From: Rivularia sp. PCC 7116
Lineage (GTDB): Bacteria; Cyanobacteriota; Cyanobacteriia; Cyanobacteriales; Nostocaceae
Direction of reading: 5' to 3'
DNA: 64,000 bases
Assembly (NCBI RefSeq): GCF_000316665.1
Contig: NC_019678.1
Location: forward strand, 1,798,001-1,862,000
The number at the start of each line of letters is the position of its first letter. Positions within the stretch are counted from its first letter, which is position 1. Shown here piece after piece: positions 35,821 to 44,777 of this stretch. A program made the translations under genes and the position numbers. The notes under the pieces are model-generated. The model did no database searches. It was not told the DNA's origin and saw nothing but the letters and a program-made list of their open reading frames with translations.

Positions 35821-36252
35821 ATGACAGTGCAGCTAATAAGTGCAGAGCAGCAAGTAGAATCATTAAAATCACAGAATATTAAAAAAGTTTTGCTCGTTGA
35901 GGATAATGATGCCAATCGAATGCTGTTAACAGATTGTTTAAGTTTTTCTGGATATAAAGTAAAAAGTTTGTCCGATGGTTCAAAATTTTTCTCTACAGTA
36001 GAAACTTTTCAACCAGATTTAATTGTATTAGATTTAAAATTGCCAGATATTGATGGCTTCTTTTTATTAAAAGAAATGCAGCAGCGCTTTGATGCTGCAA
36101 AAATTCCTGTAATTATAGTTTCGGGTTTAGCTTTTAAATCGGATTGCGAACGAGCGATTGGTTTGGGCGCTCGCCGCTATTTTGTCAAACCTGTAATTCT
36201 CACGGAGCTTACTCAAGCTATTGAAAAAGAGCTATCTTGTCACCAAAAATAA
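35821..36252 (+). CDS. Single-domain response regulator (CheY-like)
   Basis: 143 residues, receiver domain only. The acidic pocket (VEDND: Glu27, Asp28, Asp30), the phospho-acceptor Asp71 (VLDLKLPDIDG), the switch Ser101 (IVSGLA) and the conserved Lys123 (YFVKPV) are all intact, so it should accept phosphate. There is no output domain and no kinase gene nearby. It converges on a small coiled-coil protein gene 12 bases away. Confidence 0.9.
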   Translation: MTVQLISAEQQVESLKSQNIKKVLLVEDNDANRMLLTDCLSFSGYKVKSLSDGSKFFSTVETFQPDLIVLDLKLPDIDGFFLLKEMQQRFDAAKIPVIIVSGLAFKSDCERAIGLGARRYFVKPVILTELTQAIEKELSCHQK

Positions 36253-36264
36253 AATAGATTTCGT

Positions 36265-36447
36265 TTATGATTCTGGCTTTTGGTTAACAAGATATTCTTC
36301 AACACTTTTACTTAAATTTTGCACTGAAGAACCAATTATAGAAATTTTCCGTTGAGCTTGTGCCAGCAATAATATTGCCGATTGCAATTCATTGAGTGTT
36401 TCATTCATTGCTTCACGATACTGGGATTCAAAATCTTGTGAATTCAT
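36265..36447 (-). CDS. Small helical protein of unknown function
   Basis: 60 residues, nearly all predicted helix with a heptad-like pattern (NETLNELQSAILLLAQAQRK), so a small coiled-coil protein. A good ribosome-binding site (TAGGAG, seven bases before the ATG) supports it as real. It converges with the CheY-like gene, from which 12 bases separate it. I recognise no family. Confidence 0.6.
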   Translation of the reverse strand: MNSQDFESQYREAMNETLNELQSAILLLAQAQRKISIIGSSVQNLSKSVEEYLVNQKPES

Positions 36448-37070
36448 TTTCTTGCTCCTAAAATATTTTTTGCTACGTCGATCGAGACTTAATAATCTAA
36501 ATTTAATAACCTAAATTTGAGTATAGATAAGTAAATTAATTTCAAACTATATATGAATTTTTTGCGATTACATCTATGCTTTGATTTATATCAATGATAA
36601 TCATTTGATTCAAGTCTATAAATCCGTTAATTTTCTTAAGAATCAAAAATTTGACTAAAATACGGGATTTTACTGATTTAAATTGAAAAAATATAACGAA
36701 ATTATAATGATCGAGAACTAAAATTTAGAGTATTGACCGGTAATATAGTCGAGATAGACATAATATTGTTTTAATTGAGGTGTCAATATTCAAGTTGATG
36801 GGAAGTTCAAAAGTATCCGATTTAGTTTTCAAAGATTTTACAGTTAATTTAGAAGTAAATTTGAAGAACTAAGGATTTTAGCTGACGCTCTCTATTTATA
36901 GACGATAGTGCTTAAATTATTGCCAGGAAGCTAATTTTGAGGCGTTGAGGTTTGAAATTTCAACATTAAAAACTCCAATTTTTAGATCAAGAATTTAATC
37001 CGCGTACAACGACGGTGATTTTACTTAAAATAATAGTGATGGGTCGATTTTTTATTTTCAGACTTGAGTC
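36448..37070. other. AT-rich intergenic region upstream of uvrC
   Basis: 623 bases, no gene or clear repeat seen. It lies between two divergent genes and so must hold both promoters. Confidence 0.45.
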
Positions 37071-38966
37071 GTGACAAAATCTGCTGAATCTTTACCGCTA
37101 CTAAAAAATCCAGAACGTTTAGAAAGTCGTTTAAAAGAGATTCCCCCAGAGCCAGGAGTCTATTTGATGCGGGATGCAAATGACCGTATCGTATATATAG
37201 GTAAATCGCGCAAATTGCGAACTCGGGTTCGTTCTTATTTTCGAGAGTCACAAAAACTTACCGAGCGCATCGCGATGATGGTAAGACTGGTGACGGAAAT
37301 CGAATTTATTGTTACAGATACCGAAGCCGAAGCCTTAGCTTTAGAAGCAAACTTAATTAAGCAGCATCAGCCATACTTCAACGTGCTGCTCAAAGATGAT
37401 AAAAAGTATCCTTATGTTTGTATAACTTGGTCTGAAACATATCCCAGAATTTTTATTACCCGCAAACGCAGATTGGGTAAAGAAAAGGACAGATATTATG
37501 GCCCATATACTGATTCACGTTTATTACGGGGAATATTAAGCTTGTGCAAGCGGATATTTCCTTTAAGACAGCGCCCACAGCCTTTGTTTAAAGATAGACC
37601 TTGTTTAAACTACGATTTGGGAAGGTGTCCGGGGGTTTGTCAGCAATTGGTTACGCCGGAAGAATATCGCAAAATTGTGCAAAAGGTAGCGATGGTTTTT
37701 CAAGGTCGCACTAGTGAATTAATTGATACACTCACTCAACAGATGGAACAAGCATCTGAAGAATTAAACTTTGAAACCGCCGCACGTAGAAGAGACCAAA
37801 TTACCGGTTTAAAGTCGTTAAATGCCGACCAAAAAGTATCTTTACCTGACGATACCGTTTCTCGGGATGCCATAGCTTTAGCTGCAGATGAAAAACACGC
37901 TTGCATTCAGTTATTCCAGATTCGCGCCGGACAATTAGTCGGAAGACTGGCATTTTTAGCCGATGCACAAGCTGGCTTCGGGGCTATTTTACAGCGAGTA
38001 TTAGAAGAACATTATCAAACCGCCGACTCAGTAGAGATTCCTAGCGAAATTGTAGTTCAGCACGATCTACCAGATGCAGAAATTTTGGCAGATGTCTTAA
38101 GTCAACGTAAAGGGAAAAAAGTGACTATTATTAATCCCCAGCGTCAACTTAAAGCAGAATTGATTGAAATGGTAGAGCGAAACGCCAACTATGAATTGCA
38201 AAGAATGCAAAAACTTAGCGATCGCAATCAACAAGCCCTGCAAGATTTGGCTGCCATAGTCGATTTACCGGAGTTACCCCATCGCATCGAAGGTTACGAT
38301 ATTTCTCATATTCAAGGTTCAAATGCGGTAGCTTCTCAAGTGGTATTTATTGATGGTTTAGCAGCAAAGCAGCATTATCGGCATTATAAAATTAGAAATC
38401 CAGAGATTCAAATCGGTCATTCGGATGACTTTGCTTCCTTAGCCGAAGTTATCGGCAGACGCTTTCGCAAATATATAGAAGATCCACAATTACAAAGAAT
38501 AGGTAATCCCGATTTCCCAGATTTAGTGATGATAGATGGTGGAAAAGGACAATTATCTTCTGTTGTCGCCGTTTTGCAAGAAATGAATTTACTAGAAGAC
38601 GTGCGAGTTGTCAGCTTAGCGAAGCGACGAGAAGAAATATTCGTACCTGGAGAATCCATACCTTTGAAAACAGAAGCAGAACAACCAGGAGTCCAGTTAC
38701 TCAGAAGGTTGCGCGACGAAGCTCACCGTTTTGCCGTTAGTTTTCACCGTCAACAACGCACCGCAAAATTAAGGCGATCGCGTCTAGATGAAATACCAGG
38801 TTTGGGACATAATCGTCAACAACAACTATTGGCGCATTTTCGTTCAATAGACTATATCCGCATCGCAACACCCGCTCAAATTGCCGAAGTTCCCGGAATC
38901 GGCTCGCGTTTAGCACAAGAAATATACGATTATTTCCATCCAAATAACGAAATACATTCTAAATAA
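37071..38966 (+). CDS. uvrC: UvrABC excinuclease subunit C
   Basis: 631 residues, normal for UvrC, starting at GTG. Domains in order: GIY-YIG nuclease ([20 protein letters not shown], residues ~29-48) for the 3' cut, the cysteine cluster [13 protein letters not shown], a UVR motif ([19 protein letters not shown]), the RNase H-like C-terminal nuclease ([28 protein letters not shown]) for the 5' cut, and tandem helix-hairpin-helix motifs ([29 protein letters not shown]). It acts in nucleotide excision repair of UV lesions. Confidence 0.97.
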   Translation: MTKSAESLPLLKNPERLESRLKEIPPEPGVYLMRDANDRIVYIGKSRKLRTRVRSYFRESQKLTERIAMMVRLVTEIEFIVTDTEAEALALEANLIKQHQPYFNVLLKDDKKYPYVCITWSETYPRIFITRKRRLGKEKDRYYGPYTDSRLLRGILSLCKRIFPLRQRPQPLFKDRPCLNYDLGRCPGVCQQLVTPEEYRKIVQKVAMVFQGRTSELIDTLTQQMEQASEELNFETAARRRDQITGLKSLNADQKVSLPDDTVSRDAIALAADEKHACIQLFQIRAGQLVGRLAFLADAQAGFGAILQRVLEEHYQTADSVEIPSEIVVQHDLPDAEILADVLSQRKGKKVTIINPQRQLKAELIEMVERNANYELQRMQKLSDRNQQALQDLAAIVDLPELPHRIEGYDISHIQGSNAVASQVVFIDGLAAKQHYRHYKIRNPEIQIGHSDDFASLAEVIGRRFRKYIEDPQLQRIGNPDFPDLVMIDGGKGQLSSVVAVLQEMNLLEDVRVVSLAKRREEIFVPGESIPLKTEAEQPGVQLLRRLRDEAHRFAVSFHRQQRTAKLRRSRLDEIPGLGHNRQQQLLAHFRSIDYIRIATPAQIAEVPGIGSRLAQEIYDYFHPNNEIHSK

Positions 38967-38978
38967 ACAAATTTTTAT

Positions 38979-39020
38979 TGAATATTACCCATTACCCATT
39001 ACCCATTACCAATTACCAAG
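38979..39020. repeat. ATTACCC/ATTACCA tandem repeats
   Basis: Three ATTACCC units followed by two ATTACCA units between the converging uvrC and the next gene. This is the complement of the TTGGTAA/TGGGTAA family seen elsewhere. Confidence 0.75.
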
Positions 39021-39058
39021 CCCAACAGATATGATAAGTGTTCTACCGGACAACTATG

Positions 39059-39715
39059 TTACCTAATCGCAGGTAATACTTGCTGTTCGACTAATACACG
39101 CCTGACAATATTAATTTCGCCAACATACTCTCTACCATCCAACTCGTAAAACACTAATAAAGTCGTAGAATTCTTTTGATGCGAACCTAATAACCTATCA
39201 ACTTCATCAATAACTTCGGTGTAATCGCTTCCCGAAACATCAGAAACGGCGATAGTTTTCTTATCTTTCTCATCTAAAAGCTTATCATCATTACTATCAG
39301 CCTTAACTACTTCATACCACACGCCTCGGGCAATTTTATCGGCACGCCTTTCGAGAAATACTTCTTGGGCATTCAAAAATAAATAGTCATTTTCGGGTAC
39401 TAATCGTTGTGCTGATTTATCGTTAGCATTAACAAATAAATAATTACGGGTAGTAGATGCTTTTTTAGCATAAGAATTTTGACGATAATCTTGTTGGTAG
39501 TTAACAGGCGCTATTAAATAAGACGTACCTTCGAGTTCCCGAAAATTACCCAAGCTTGCTTTTACTTTGTCATCCTTTAGAGGTTTTGCGTCTATCGAAT
39601 TTCTTGCTACAGGTTCCTGTAAAAAAAAGCGCCCAATTTGATAGCCTCCAAAGCCGAAAACTACAAGTACAATAAAACCAACAATAAAGAACAGCGAACG
39701 ATTCGTAAACTTCAT
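39059..39715 (-). CDS. Membrane-anchored protein of unknown function
   Basis: 218 residues. One N-terminal membrane helix (LFFIVGFIVLVVFGFGGYQI) with the bulk expected on the outer face of the membrane. The rest is charged, alpha/beta, with SLGNFRELEGTSYLIAPVNY and ending NIVRRVLVEQQVLPAIR. No enzyme motif is visible and I do not recognise the family. Confidence 0.65.
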   Translation of the reverse strand: MKFTNRSLFFIVGFIVLVVFGFGGYQIGRFFLQEPVARNSIDAKPLKDDKVKASLGNFRELEGTSYLIAPVNYQQDYRQNSYAKKASTTRNYLFVNANDKSAQRLVPENDYLFLNAQEVFLERRADKIARGVWYEVVKADSNDDKLLDEKDKKTIAVSDVSGSDYTEVIDEVDRLLGSHQKNSTTLLVFYELDGREYVGEINIVRRVLVEQQVLPAIR

Positions 39716-40102
39716 TTTTAATTATCGTCGAAATTAACGGTCTATCAGTATTAGATTGAATCTATGTTACAAATGAATCAATTATTCCATTAATTGTTAC
39801 ACCAAGATATTAAGTAAAATAACTTACTGTTAATCTAATTTTAGATTACGATTGCAGTTGTAAAACCGGTGTTGCTAATTAAAAATATCAATAGCCCCCC
39901 AACCCGCAATTCTGGGGGAGAAAAACAATTTAAATTTCCCTAAAATCAGGGGATTTAGGGGACAGCAACTGGGGTGTAAAAATGAATTCATAGTTCAATT
40001 GTGCAACGCCGTAAAACCTATTGTCGATCGGTAATTTTTCAAGTTTTATAAAGATATGATACTGCTTGCACAAAACTAATTATTGCTCAATAATTTTGAT
40101 AC

Positions 40103-40143
40103 ATCAAGAAACCCGGTTTTACAGCAAAACCGGGTTTCTTGAT
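40103..40143. terminator. Perfect 18-bp palindrome (AAACCCGG family), terminator-like
   Basis: Arms ATCAAGAAACCCGGTTTT and AAAACCGGGTTTCTTGAT are perfect, with a 5-base loop. A degenerate relative (AAGAACCCGATT / AACCGGATTCTT) stands at 56436-56468. It may be a repeat used as a bidirectional terminator. Confidence 0.8.
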
Positions 40144-40156
40144 AATTATCAATTAC

Positions 40157-40280
40157 AGGACTTACGCAATTGTCATAATAACTGGCTGGTGCGTGACACT
40201 GAAAATATTGTTACTACGTTCGCAGTTGCTCAAAGTGTCACAGCACCCTACAAGAAGAATGTGCCGGTTGCGTAAGTCCT
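40157..40280. mobile_element. MITE-like element, 124 bp, with 13-bp terminal inverted repeats
   Basis: Ends AGGACTTACGCAA and TTGCGTAAGTCCT are perfect inverted repeats. A second inner inverted repeat (TGACACT / AGTGTCA) flanks the centre, so the whole can fold on itself. AATTA occurs at 40151-40155 and 40282-40286, one base outside each end, a possible target duplication. It has no coding capacity. A second element with nearly the same ends lies at 50833-51016. Confidence 0.8.
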
Positions 40281-40302
40281 AAATTATTTAGGGATTTAAC
40301 TA

Positions 40303-41388
40303 TCACTGAGGATTAGAAGAATCTCTAGCAGCTTCAAAACCGTTAGTTCCAAAGGTTAAATCAACATCGCTACTTATCGCAGCATCAGTTTTAGTTGCAT
40401 CAGAGCCTTCAATTGTTTGTGACTCGAAAGGTGTAACACCCGTTGAAGTCAACTTAACATCATCAATTAATATTGCAGAATTAACAATCGTATCAGTCAA
40501 ATCTACAATCCCAAAACCTAAATCGTATGTTCCAGCTTGAGAAATTAAGATTTTAAGAGATTGAGTGTCTGTTGCTTCCGAATATCCTTGAACATTCTTA
40601 TCGGAAGAGAAAGTTGGATCTGATGTATCGGTTAATTCTTGAGCAAATTTGCCAAGAGAGAAGAAAGCTGAATCGTTAAAGGTTTTTGTTGGTGTAGCTT
40701 CGTTGGTTAAAAAAGTATAGTCAAACTCCAAGATGTCGCCAGCTTGAGCAGTAATCTGCTGTTTGATTCCCGAGCCTTCTGTTGCATTCCCTCCAAGCAG
40801 AGCATCAAGAGTACCGGATGATAAATCGAAAAATTCTGATAAATCTGATTCTTCAACAGAACCACCCGAATCGCTAAAGCCATTAGTAATTAAAGCTTGA
40901 GACTCTTTATCAGTGGGGGCGATTCCAATTTCTTTTGTCTCAATGCTGGTGTCGCCAATGGTTCGCCATCTTTCAAAAGTGCCTTCACCAGGTTGTAAGG
41001 AATTACCTTCAAAGCTGCCGTTGTTAATAAAACTTTGTGTTGTTAAAGCTTGTTGTTGCAAAGATTGTTTTTGCAAAGATTCTGTTTGTCTTGCTTCTGA
41101 TACATCTTCTGAAGGAGCAGAATTAGTTAAATCATTTATCGTATTGCTAGCATCTGTGGAATTTTCATCGGATGCGCCACCAGCAGAATCATTCATTGCA
41201 TCGGCAGCATTTTGGGGATTTTCACCACCTGGATTTGAGTCAGAGACGGATACAGATTTAGTTTCAGTATTACCTGTACCATCATCAACTTTTACAGTTG
41301 CCTGGGATTCTCTCGTTTCAGTTCCATCTGGACTGATACTTATAGAAGACTGCGAGCTTGAAGCCTTTTTCTCTAGAGCTTCTGCCAT
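40303..41388 (-). CDS. Acidic leaderless protein with C-terminal beta-sandwich domain
   Basis: 361 residues without signal peptide or membrane helix. Residues 1-110 are low-complexity and acidic (Ser, Asp, Glu, Asn, Gly, Thr), with Gln-rich LQKQSLQQQALTTQ at the end. From SFINNGSFEGNSLQPGEGTF onward it resembles the beta-sandwich passengers of PEP-CTERM/choice-of-anchor proteins (INNGSFE...RWRTIGDTSIE; LEFDYTFLTNE; ILIDDVKLTSTG), but no sorting signal follows. The architecture suggests a surface or matrix protein exported without an N-terminal signal, for instance by type I secretion. This is an inference. Confidence 0.75.
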   Translation of the reverse strand: MAEALEKKASSSQSSISISPDGTETRESQATVKVDDGTGNTETKSVSVSDSNPGGENPQNAADAMNDSAGGASDENSTDASNTINDLTNSAPSEDVSEARQTESLQKQSLQQQALTTQSFINNGSFEGNSLQPGEGTFERWRTIGDTSIETKEIGIAPTDKESQALITNGFSDSGGSVEESDLSEFFDLSSGTLDALLGGNATEGSGIKQQITAQAGDILEFDYTFLTNEATPTKTFNDSAFFSLGKFAQELTDTSDPTFSSDKNVQGYSEATDTQSLKILISQAGTYDLGFGIVDLTDTIVNSAILIDDVKLTSTGVTPFESQTIEGSDATKTDAAISSDVDLTFGTNGFEAARDSSNPQ

Positions 41389-42075
41389 TTTTCTACCTCC
41401 TTGCTTAGTTCTACCTGGGATTCTGAAGAAACTACTTAAATGTTAAATCATGAATTATCGCAATTTTCTGAATATAAAATAATCGAATATAAAAGATTTG
41501 TTAATTTCCATTGTTTTCAAAATTAAGTTATTTATTCATTCTCTCAAAAGCTTGAAAATGCAAACATTTCATCATCATATAAAAATAAAAAATATAAATC
41601 ATTTTACGAATGATATGGTAATTATGTTCTTTAAATTTTTTATCAGTTAAAATGGTCAACCCTTAAGCAGTTGTAATTTTTATATAAATGTTTTATCTGT
41701 TTTTATCTAAATTAAATAGGGTATATATTTTTTAAATATTTGATATAACAATATACATATATAAATTAGATTTGAAATAATCAATGTAAAAAATATTTCC
41801 TAGCCTCAAACAAATTTACAAGATATATTAACCATATAACGTTACTAAATTAAACTAAATCAAATTAAAATCTTTGACCAATTAGCGATATATGCTCGCC
41901 ATAAAACCTAGATTAAATTTAGTTTATATCCGAAATAAATAAAACAGATGAATTAATAAATACAGCTAATTAATCGCGAAATTTACTAACTTTACGGACA
42001 ACCAATAGTAGAAATTGCACAACATGATGAGAAAATATAGAAGCATCTTCGAGTTTTGAGGGAAGGTATGGAATT
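41389..42075. other. Very AT-rich intergenic region
   Basis: 687 bases between divergent genes, with long runs of A/T and no gene seen. AGGAGGT (41394-41400) serves as the ribosome-binding site of the acidic protein, and GGAAGG (42061-42066) lies upstream of argC. Confidence 0.5.
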
Positions 42076-43050
42076 ATGGGCAAACCAAGGGTTTTTATTG
42101 ATGGCGCAGAAGGTACCACAGGATTGCAAATTCACTCACGTTTGAACCAGCGCGATGATATTGAAATCGTCAGCATACCCCCAGAAAAGCGTAAAGATAC
42201 TCAAGCGCGATCGCACTTTATTAACTCTGCTGATATCGCCATTCTTTGTTTGCCCGATGATGCAGCCCGCGAAGCCGTAAGTTTTGTTACCAATCCCAAC
42301 GTCAAAATACTGGATGCAAGTTCCGCCCATCGCGTTGCTAGCGATTGGGTATACGGCTTTCCCGAATTAGAATCAAGTCGGCGAGAAGAAATTAGAAATG
42401 CCAAAAGAGTTAGTAACCCTGGATGCTACCCAACCGGATTTTTAGCTTGCATTCGCCCTTTAATTGCAGCTAGTATTATCCCTCAAGATTTTCCCGTAAC
42501 CATAAATGCAATTTCCGGGTATTCGGGAGGAGGAAGAAAGTTAATGGAAGAATATCAAAGCATTTCTAAAGAACAAGCAAACAGTTATGCTTATGGAATC
42601 TACGGTTTAACCTTTGGACATAAACACGTCAAAGAAATGCATCAGCATTCGGGTTTACAATCTCCACCGTTGTTTGTTCCTGCTGTTGGTAACTTTGAAA
42701 AAGGAATGTTGGTACAAATTCCCTTGCCTTTACACTCGCTGCAAACTCAAACAAAAGACAAAGTCAACGGTGAATTGATTCAAAAAACCCTCAAAGAATA
42801 TTATCAAAACGAGAAATACGTTTCCGTCGCGCCTTTAAATGATGAAACTTCTTTACGCAAGGGTAAGTTTTTAGATACTCAAGCAGCAAATAATACGAAT
42901 TTGGTGCAATTATTTGTATTTGCGAATGATGAAACAAAAGAAGCTTTATTAGTCGCGCGATTAGATAATTTAGGAAAGGGTGCTTCCGGTGCTGCGGTAC
43001 AGAATTTAAATATTATGCTCGGCTTGGATGAGGATTTGGGGCTTAATTAA
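42076..43050 (+). CDS. argC: N-acetyl-gamma-glutamyl-phosphate reductase, type 2
   Basis: 324 residues. The N-terminal FIDGAEGTTGLQIHSRL is the NADP-binding start of the shorter type 2 AGPR class, and the catalytic cysteine is in SNPGCYPTGF (Cys117). The segment GYSGGGRKLMEEYQ and HKHVKEMHQHSGL also fit type 2. It reduces N-acetylglutamyl phosphate to the semialdehyde in arginine synthesis. Cyanobacteria normally carry the longer type 1 ArgC, so this may be an extra or specialised copy. No other arg gene is adjacent. Confidence 0.88.
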   Translation: MGKPRVFIDGAEGTTGLQIHSRLNQRDDIEIVSIPPEKRKDTQARSHFINSADIAILCLPDDAAREAVSFVTNPNVKILDASSAHRVASDWVYGFPELESSRREEIRNAKRVSNPGCYPTGFLACIRPLIAASIIPQDFPVTINAISGYSGGGRKLMEEYQSISKEQANSYAYGIYGLTFGHKHVKEMHQHSGLQSPPLFVPAVGNFEKGMLVQIPLPLHSLQTQTKDKVNGELIQKTLKEYYQNEKYVSVAPLNDETSLRKGKFLDTQAANNTNLVQLFVFANDETKEALLVARLDNLGKGASGAAVQNLNIMLGLDEDLGLN

Positions 43051-43177
43051 ATTTTGAGTTGGTATTTTGAAATATAAAGCAAGAACATATAAATATAGAG
43101 CTTCGTTTTCTTCAAGCATTTCAAGGTATCGGCTCGGATAAACCAGTTTCAAAATATCAACTTATAATTCTTTTTTT

Positions 43178-43738
43178 TTAGCGTTTAATCCGATTACAGG
43201 TTTCACTAACAGCAGGCTTCCATTTGTTTGCTTTACCGGGAATAAAATAAATTGCAGTGAATTGATTCTGACTATTTCTAATAATTTCCTGACGAAGCGG
43301 TGTAGATGTTCCCATCCTAAAAATAATTCCTTGCCAAATTAATTTTCCGTCTTTCCAATCTGTTGCAGTCATATTATAAGAATTACCGTCACCAACAACA
43401 ACAGAACGAATTAACTTTTTAGAAGCTCCGTTATATCCAAGAAATTCTTGCGAATTAATAGGTTTAGCATTATTTGGAGTTCTTGTTTCTTGAGCTTTTC
43501 CTACATACCAAAAATTATTCAAGCCTCTTTTGACATTCCAAATAAAAATACCATTCGCTGGTGCGGGTGCTGCCGGTTGCTGACAGCGCCAAGTTCCTTG
43601 AAAATATTCCAAGCGCTCAAGTTCTTTCGGAGGTTGGGGTTGTTGTGGCTTTGTTTCTTGAGCTACTACACCATAATTAATAGTAAATACAGCTGAAGTA
43701 AAAATAAAAGTTTTGCTTAACCGCCAAAATAATTTCAT
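43178..43738 (-). CDS. Secreted protein of unknown function
   Basis: 186 residues with an N-terminal signal peptide (LSKTFIFTSAVFTINYGVVAQ). The mature part begins with a Pro/Gln-rich stretch and continues LEYFQGTWRCQQP...FIWNVKRGLNNFWYVGKAQE, a lipocalin-like or DUF1579-like pattern of strands, ending with two Cys (WRCQQ and SETCNRIKR) that could form a disulfide. Its ATG overlaps the stop of the hicB remnant (ATGA), so it may be co-transcribed with it. Family uncertain. Confidence 0.7.
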   Translation of the reverse strand: MKLFWRLSKTFIFTSAVFTINYGVVAQETKPQQPQPPKELERLEYFQGTWRCQQPAAPAPANGIFIWNVKRGLNNFWYVGKAQETRTPNNAKPINSQEFLGYNGASKKLIRSVVVGDGNSYNMTATDWKDGKLIWQGIIFRMGTSTPLRQEIIRNSQNQFTAIYFIPGKANKWKPAVSETCNRIKR

Positions 43739-44119
43739 TTATTACTTAATAAAAAAATGATGTATTGATTCAAGCTTACACCTTCAGTTTCAGCAGCCTC
43801 AGCTAAACGGTGATGTAAAGTTTTTGGCATCCGCAAAAGCAACTTACCGCTGTAAGTATCATCTGTAGCAGGTAAGGGTATTTTGTCTCCATTATCATAG
43901 ACGCTTTCCAGCCATAGTTCCCGTGCTTCATTAATATTTGCCATAGCCTCTTCAAGGGTTTCACCTTGTGTGAGGCATCCTGGTAAGTCTTTCTGGTAAG
44001 TCTTTAATTTCAGCTACATATCCGCCATCTGCATCTGGGTAAATTGTTACAGGATAATGAAGGCTCAAATAGTATTCTAATGATTGCTTTTCAATCTGCT
44101 TCTTCTTCGGTTTCAACAT
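43735..44119 (-). pseudogene. hicB: HicB-family antitoxin gene disrupted by a 13-bp duplication
   Basis: From an ATG at 44119 the frame reads MLKPKKKQIEKQSLEYYLSL then HYPVTIYPDADGGYVAEIKDLP, the HicB N-terminal domain, and then goes out of frame. The sequence CTGGTAAGTCTTT is present twice in tandem (43980-43992 and 43993-44005). Removing one copy restores one frame of 123 residues, GCLTQGETLEEAMANINEAR and the C-terminal ribbon/helix part ending LSNK. The 3' half could still be translated alone from an ATG at 43944 (69 residues). No hicA toxin gene is adjacent; the upstream neighbour is an IS200/IS605 element. Confidence 0.88.
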
Positions 44120-44124
44120 ATAGT

Positions 44125-44155
44125 ATCATATCAAATCCGGTTGCACCGGAATGAT
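44125..44155. repeat. Small palindromic repeat (left flank of the IS element)
   Basis: 31 bases from ATCATATCAAATCCGG to CCGGAATGAT, centred on TCCGGTTGCACCGGA. A related 31-base palindrome lies in inverse orientation at 46225-46255 directly outside the right end of the IS element. Confidence 0.6.
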
Positions 44156-44163
44156 AAAAAAAC

Positions 44164-44190
44164 CGCAGAGAGCGCAGAGAGCGCAGAGGA
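44164..44190. repeat. Three tandem CGCAGAGAG units
   Basis: Three 9-bp units (CGCAGAGAG, CGCAGAGAG, CGCAGAGGA) between the palindromic repeat and the IS element. Confidence 0.75.
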
Positions 44191-44294
44191 AAGAAGAAGA
44201 GAAAGTCTATCAAAATATCTTGGGACGTGAGAACCCCTGGTTTATAACCAGGGGATGAAACGGACAGGTAAAGTTTTAACTTTCCGTGTTTCTT

Positions 44295-44708
44295 TTATTT
44301 ACTAGTTTGGTTCTCAATATACTTACGAATAACGTCGGTACTTACTTGTCCTGTAGTAGCTACAAAGTAACTAGGACTCCACAAAGTAGGTAATTTTTTT
44401 AACTGTGGATATTCCTTCCTTAGAATATTAGATGCTCTACCCTTAACCCACTTTGCAATTTGAGAAGCTGACTCATGTGGCGGTGAGTTGATAAACATAT
44501 GTACATGATCTGGCATCACTTCAAGAGCGATTAATCTCCAGCCATGTTCTTTTACTAACTCAAAAATAATTTCCTGTAGCCGCATAGCGATTTCATTAAC
44601 TAATACTGCTTTACGTCTTTTTGGGACAAACACAAAGTGATAATTTATCGATGACACGGATTTTTCAGCCCTTCTGTATTCATAATCTGACGCTGACAAC
44701 TTAGCCAT
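44295..44708 (-). CDS. tnpA: IS200/IS605 Y1 transposase TnpA
   Basis: 137 residues, full length for TnpA. The HUH motif is HVH (His68, His70 in MPDHVHMFI) and the catalytic tyrosine is Tyr130 in DVIRKYIENQ. SINYHFVFVPKRRKAVL at the N-terminus is the family's beta-strand start. It carries out single-strand peel-and-paste transposition using the subterminal hairpins. It reads away from tnpB. Confidence 0.95.
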   Translation of the reverse strand: MAKLSASDYEYRRAEKSVSSINYHFVFVPKRRKAVLVNEIAMRLQEIIFELVKEHGWRLIALEVMPDHVHMFINSPPHESASQIAKWVKGRASNILRKEYPQLKKLPTLWSPSYFVATTGQVSTDVIRKYIENQTSK

Positions 44709-44777
44709 TTTATATCAGGGTTTTTTGTTGATTATTTATGTTGAATCAACTATATTAATAAACAAGGAGGTGGTCAA

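Larger units (their letters stand above)
39716..40302. other. Intergenic region dense in repeats
   Basis: 587 bases holding a CCCCCA...TGGGGG hairpin (39896-39918), a 41-base palindrome (40103-40143) and an inverted-repeat element (40157-40280). No protein gene is supported. Confidence 0.7.
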
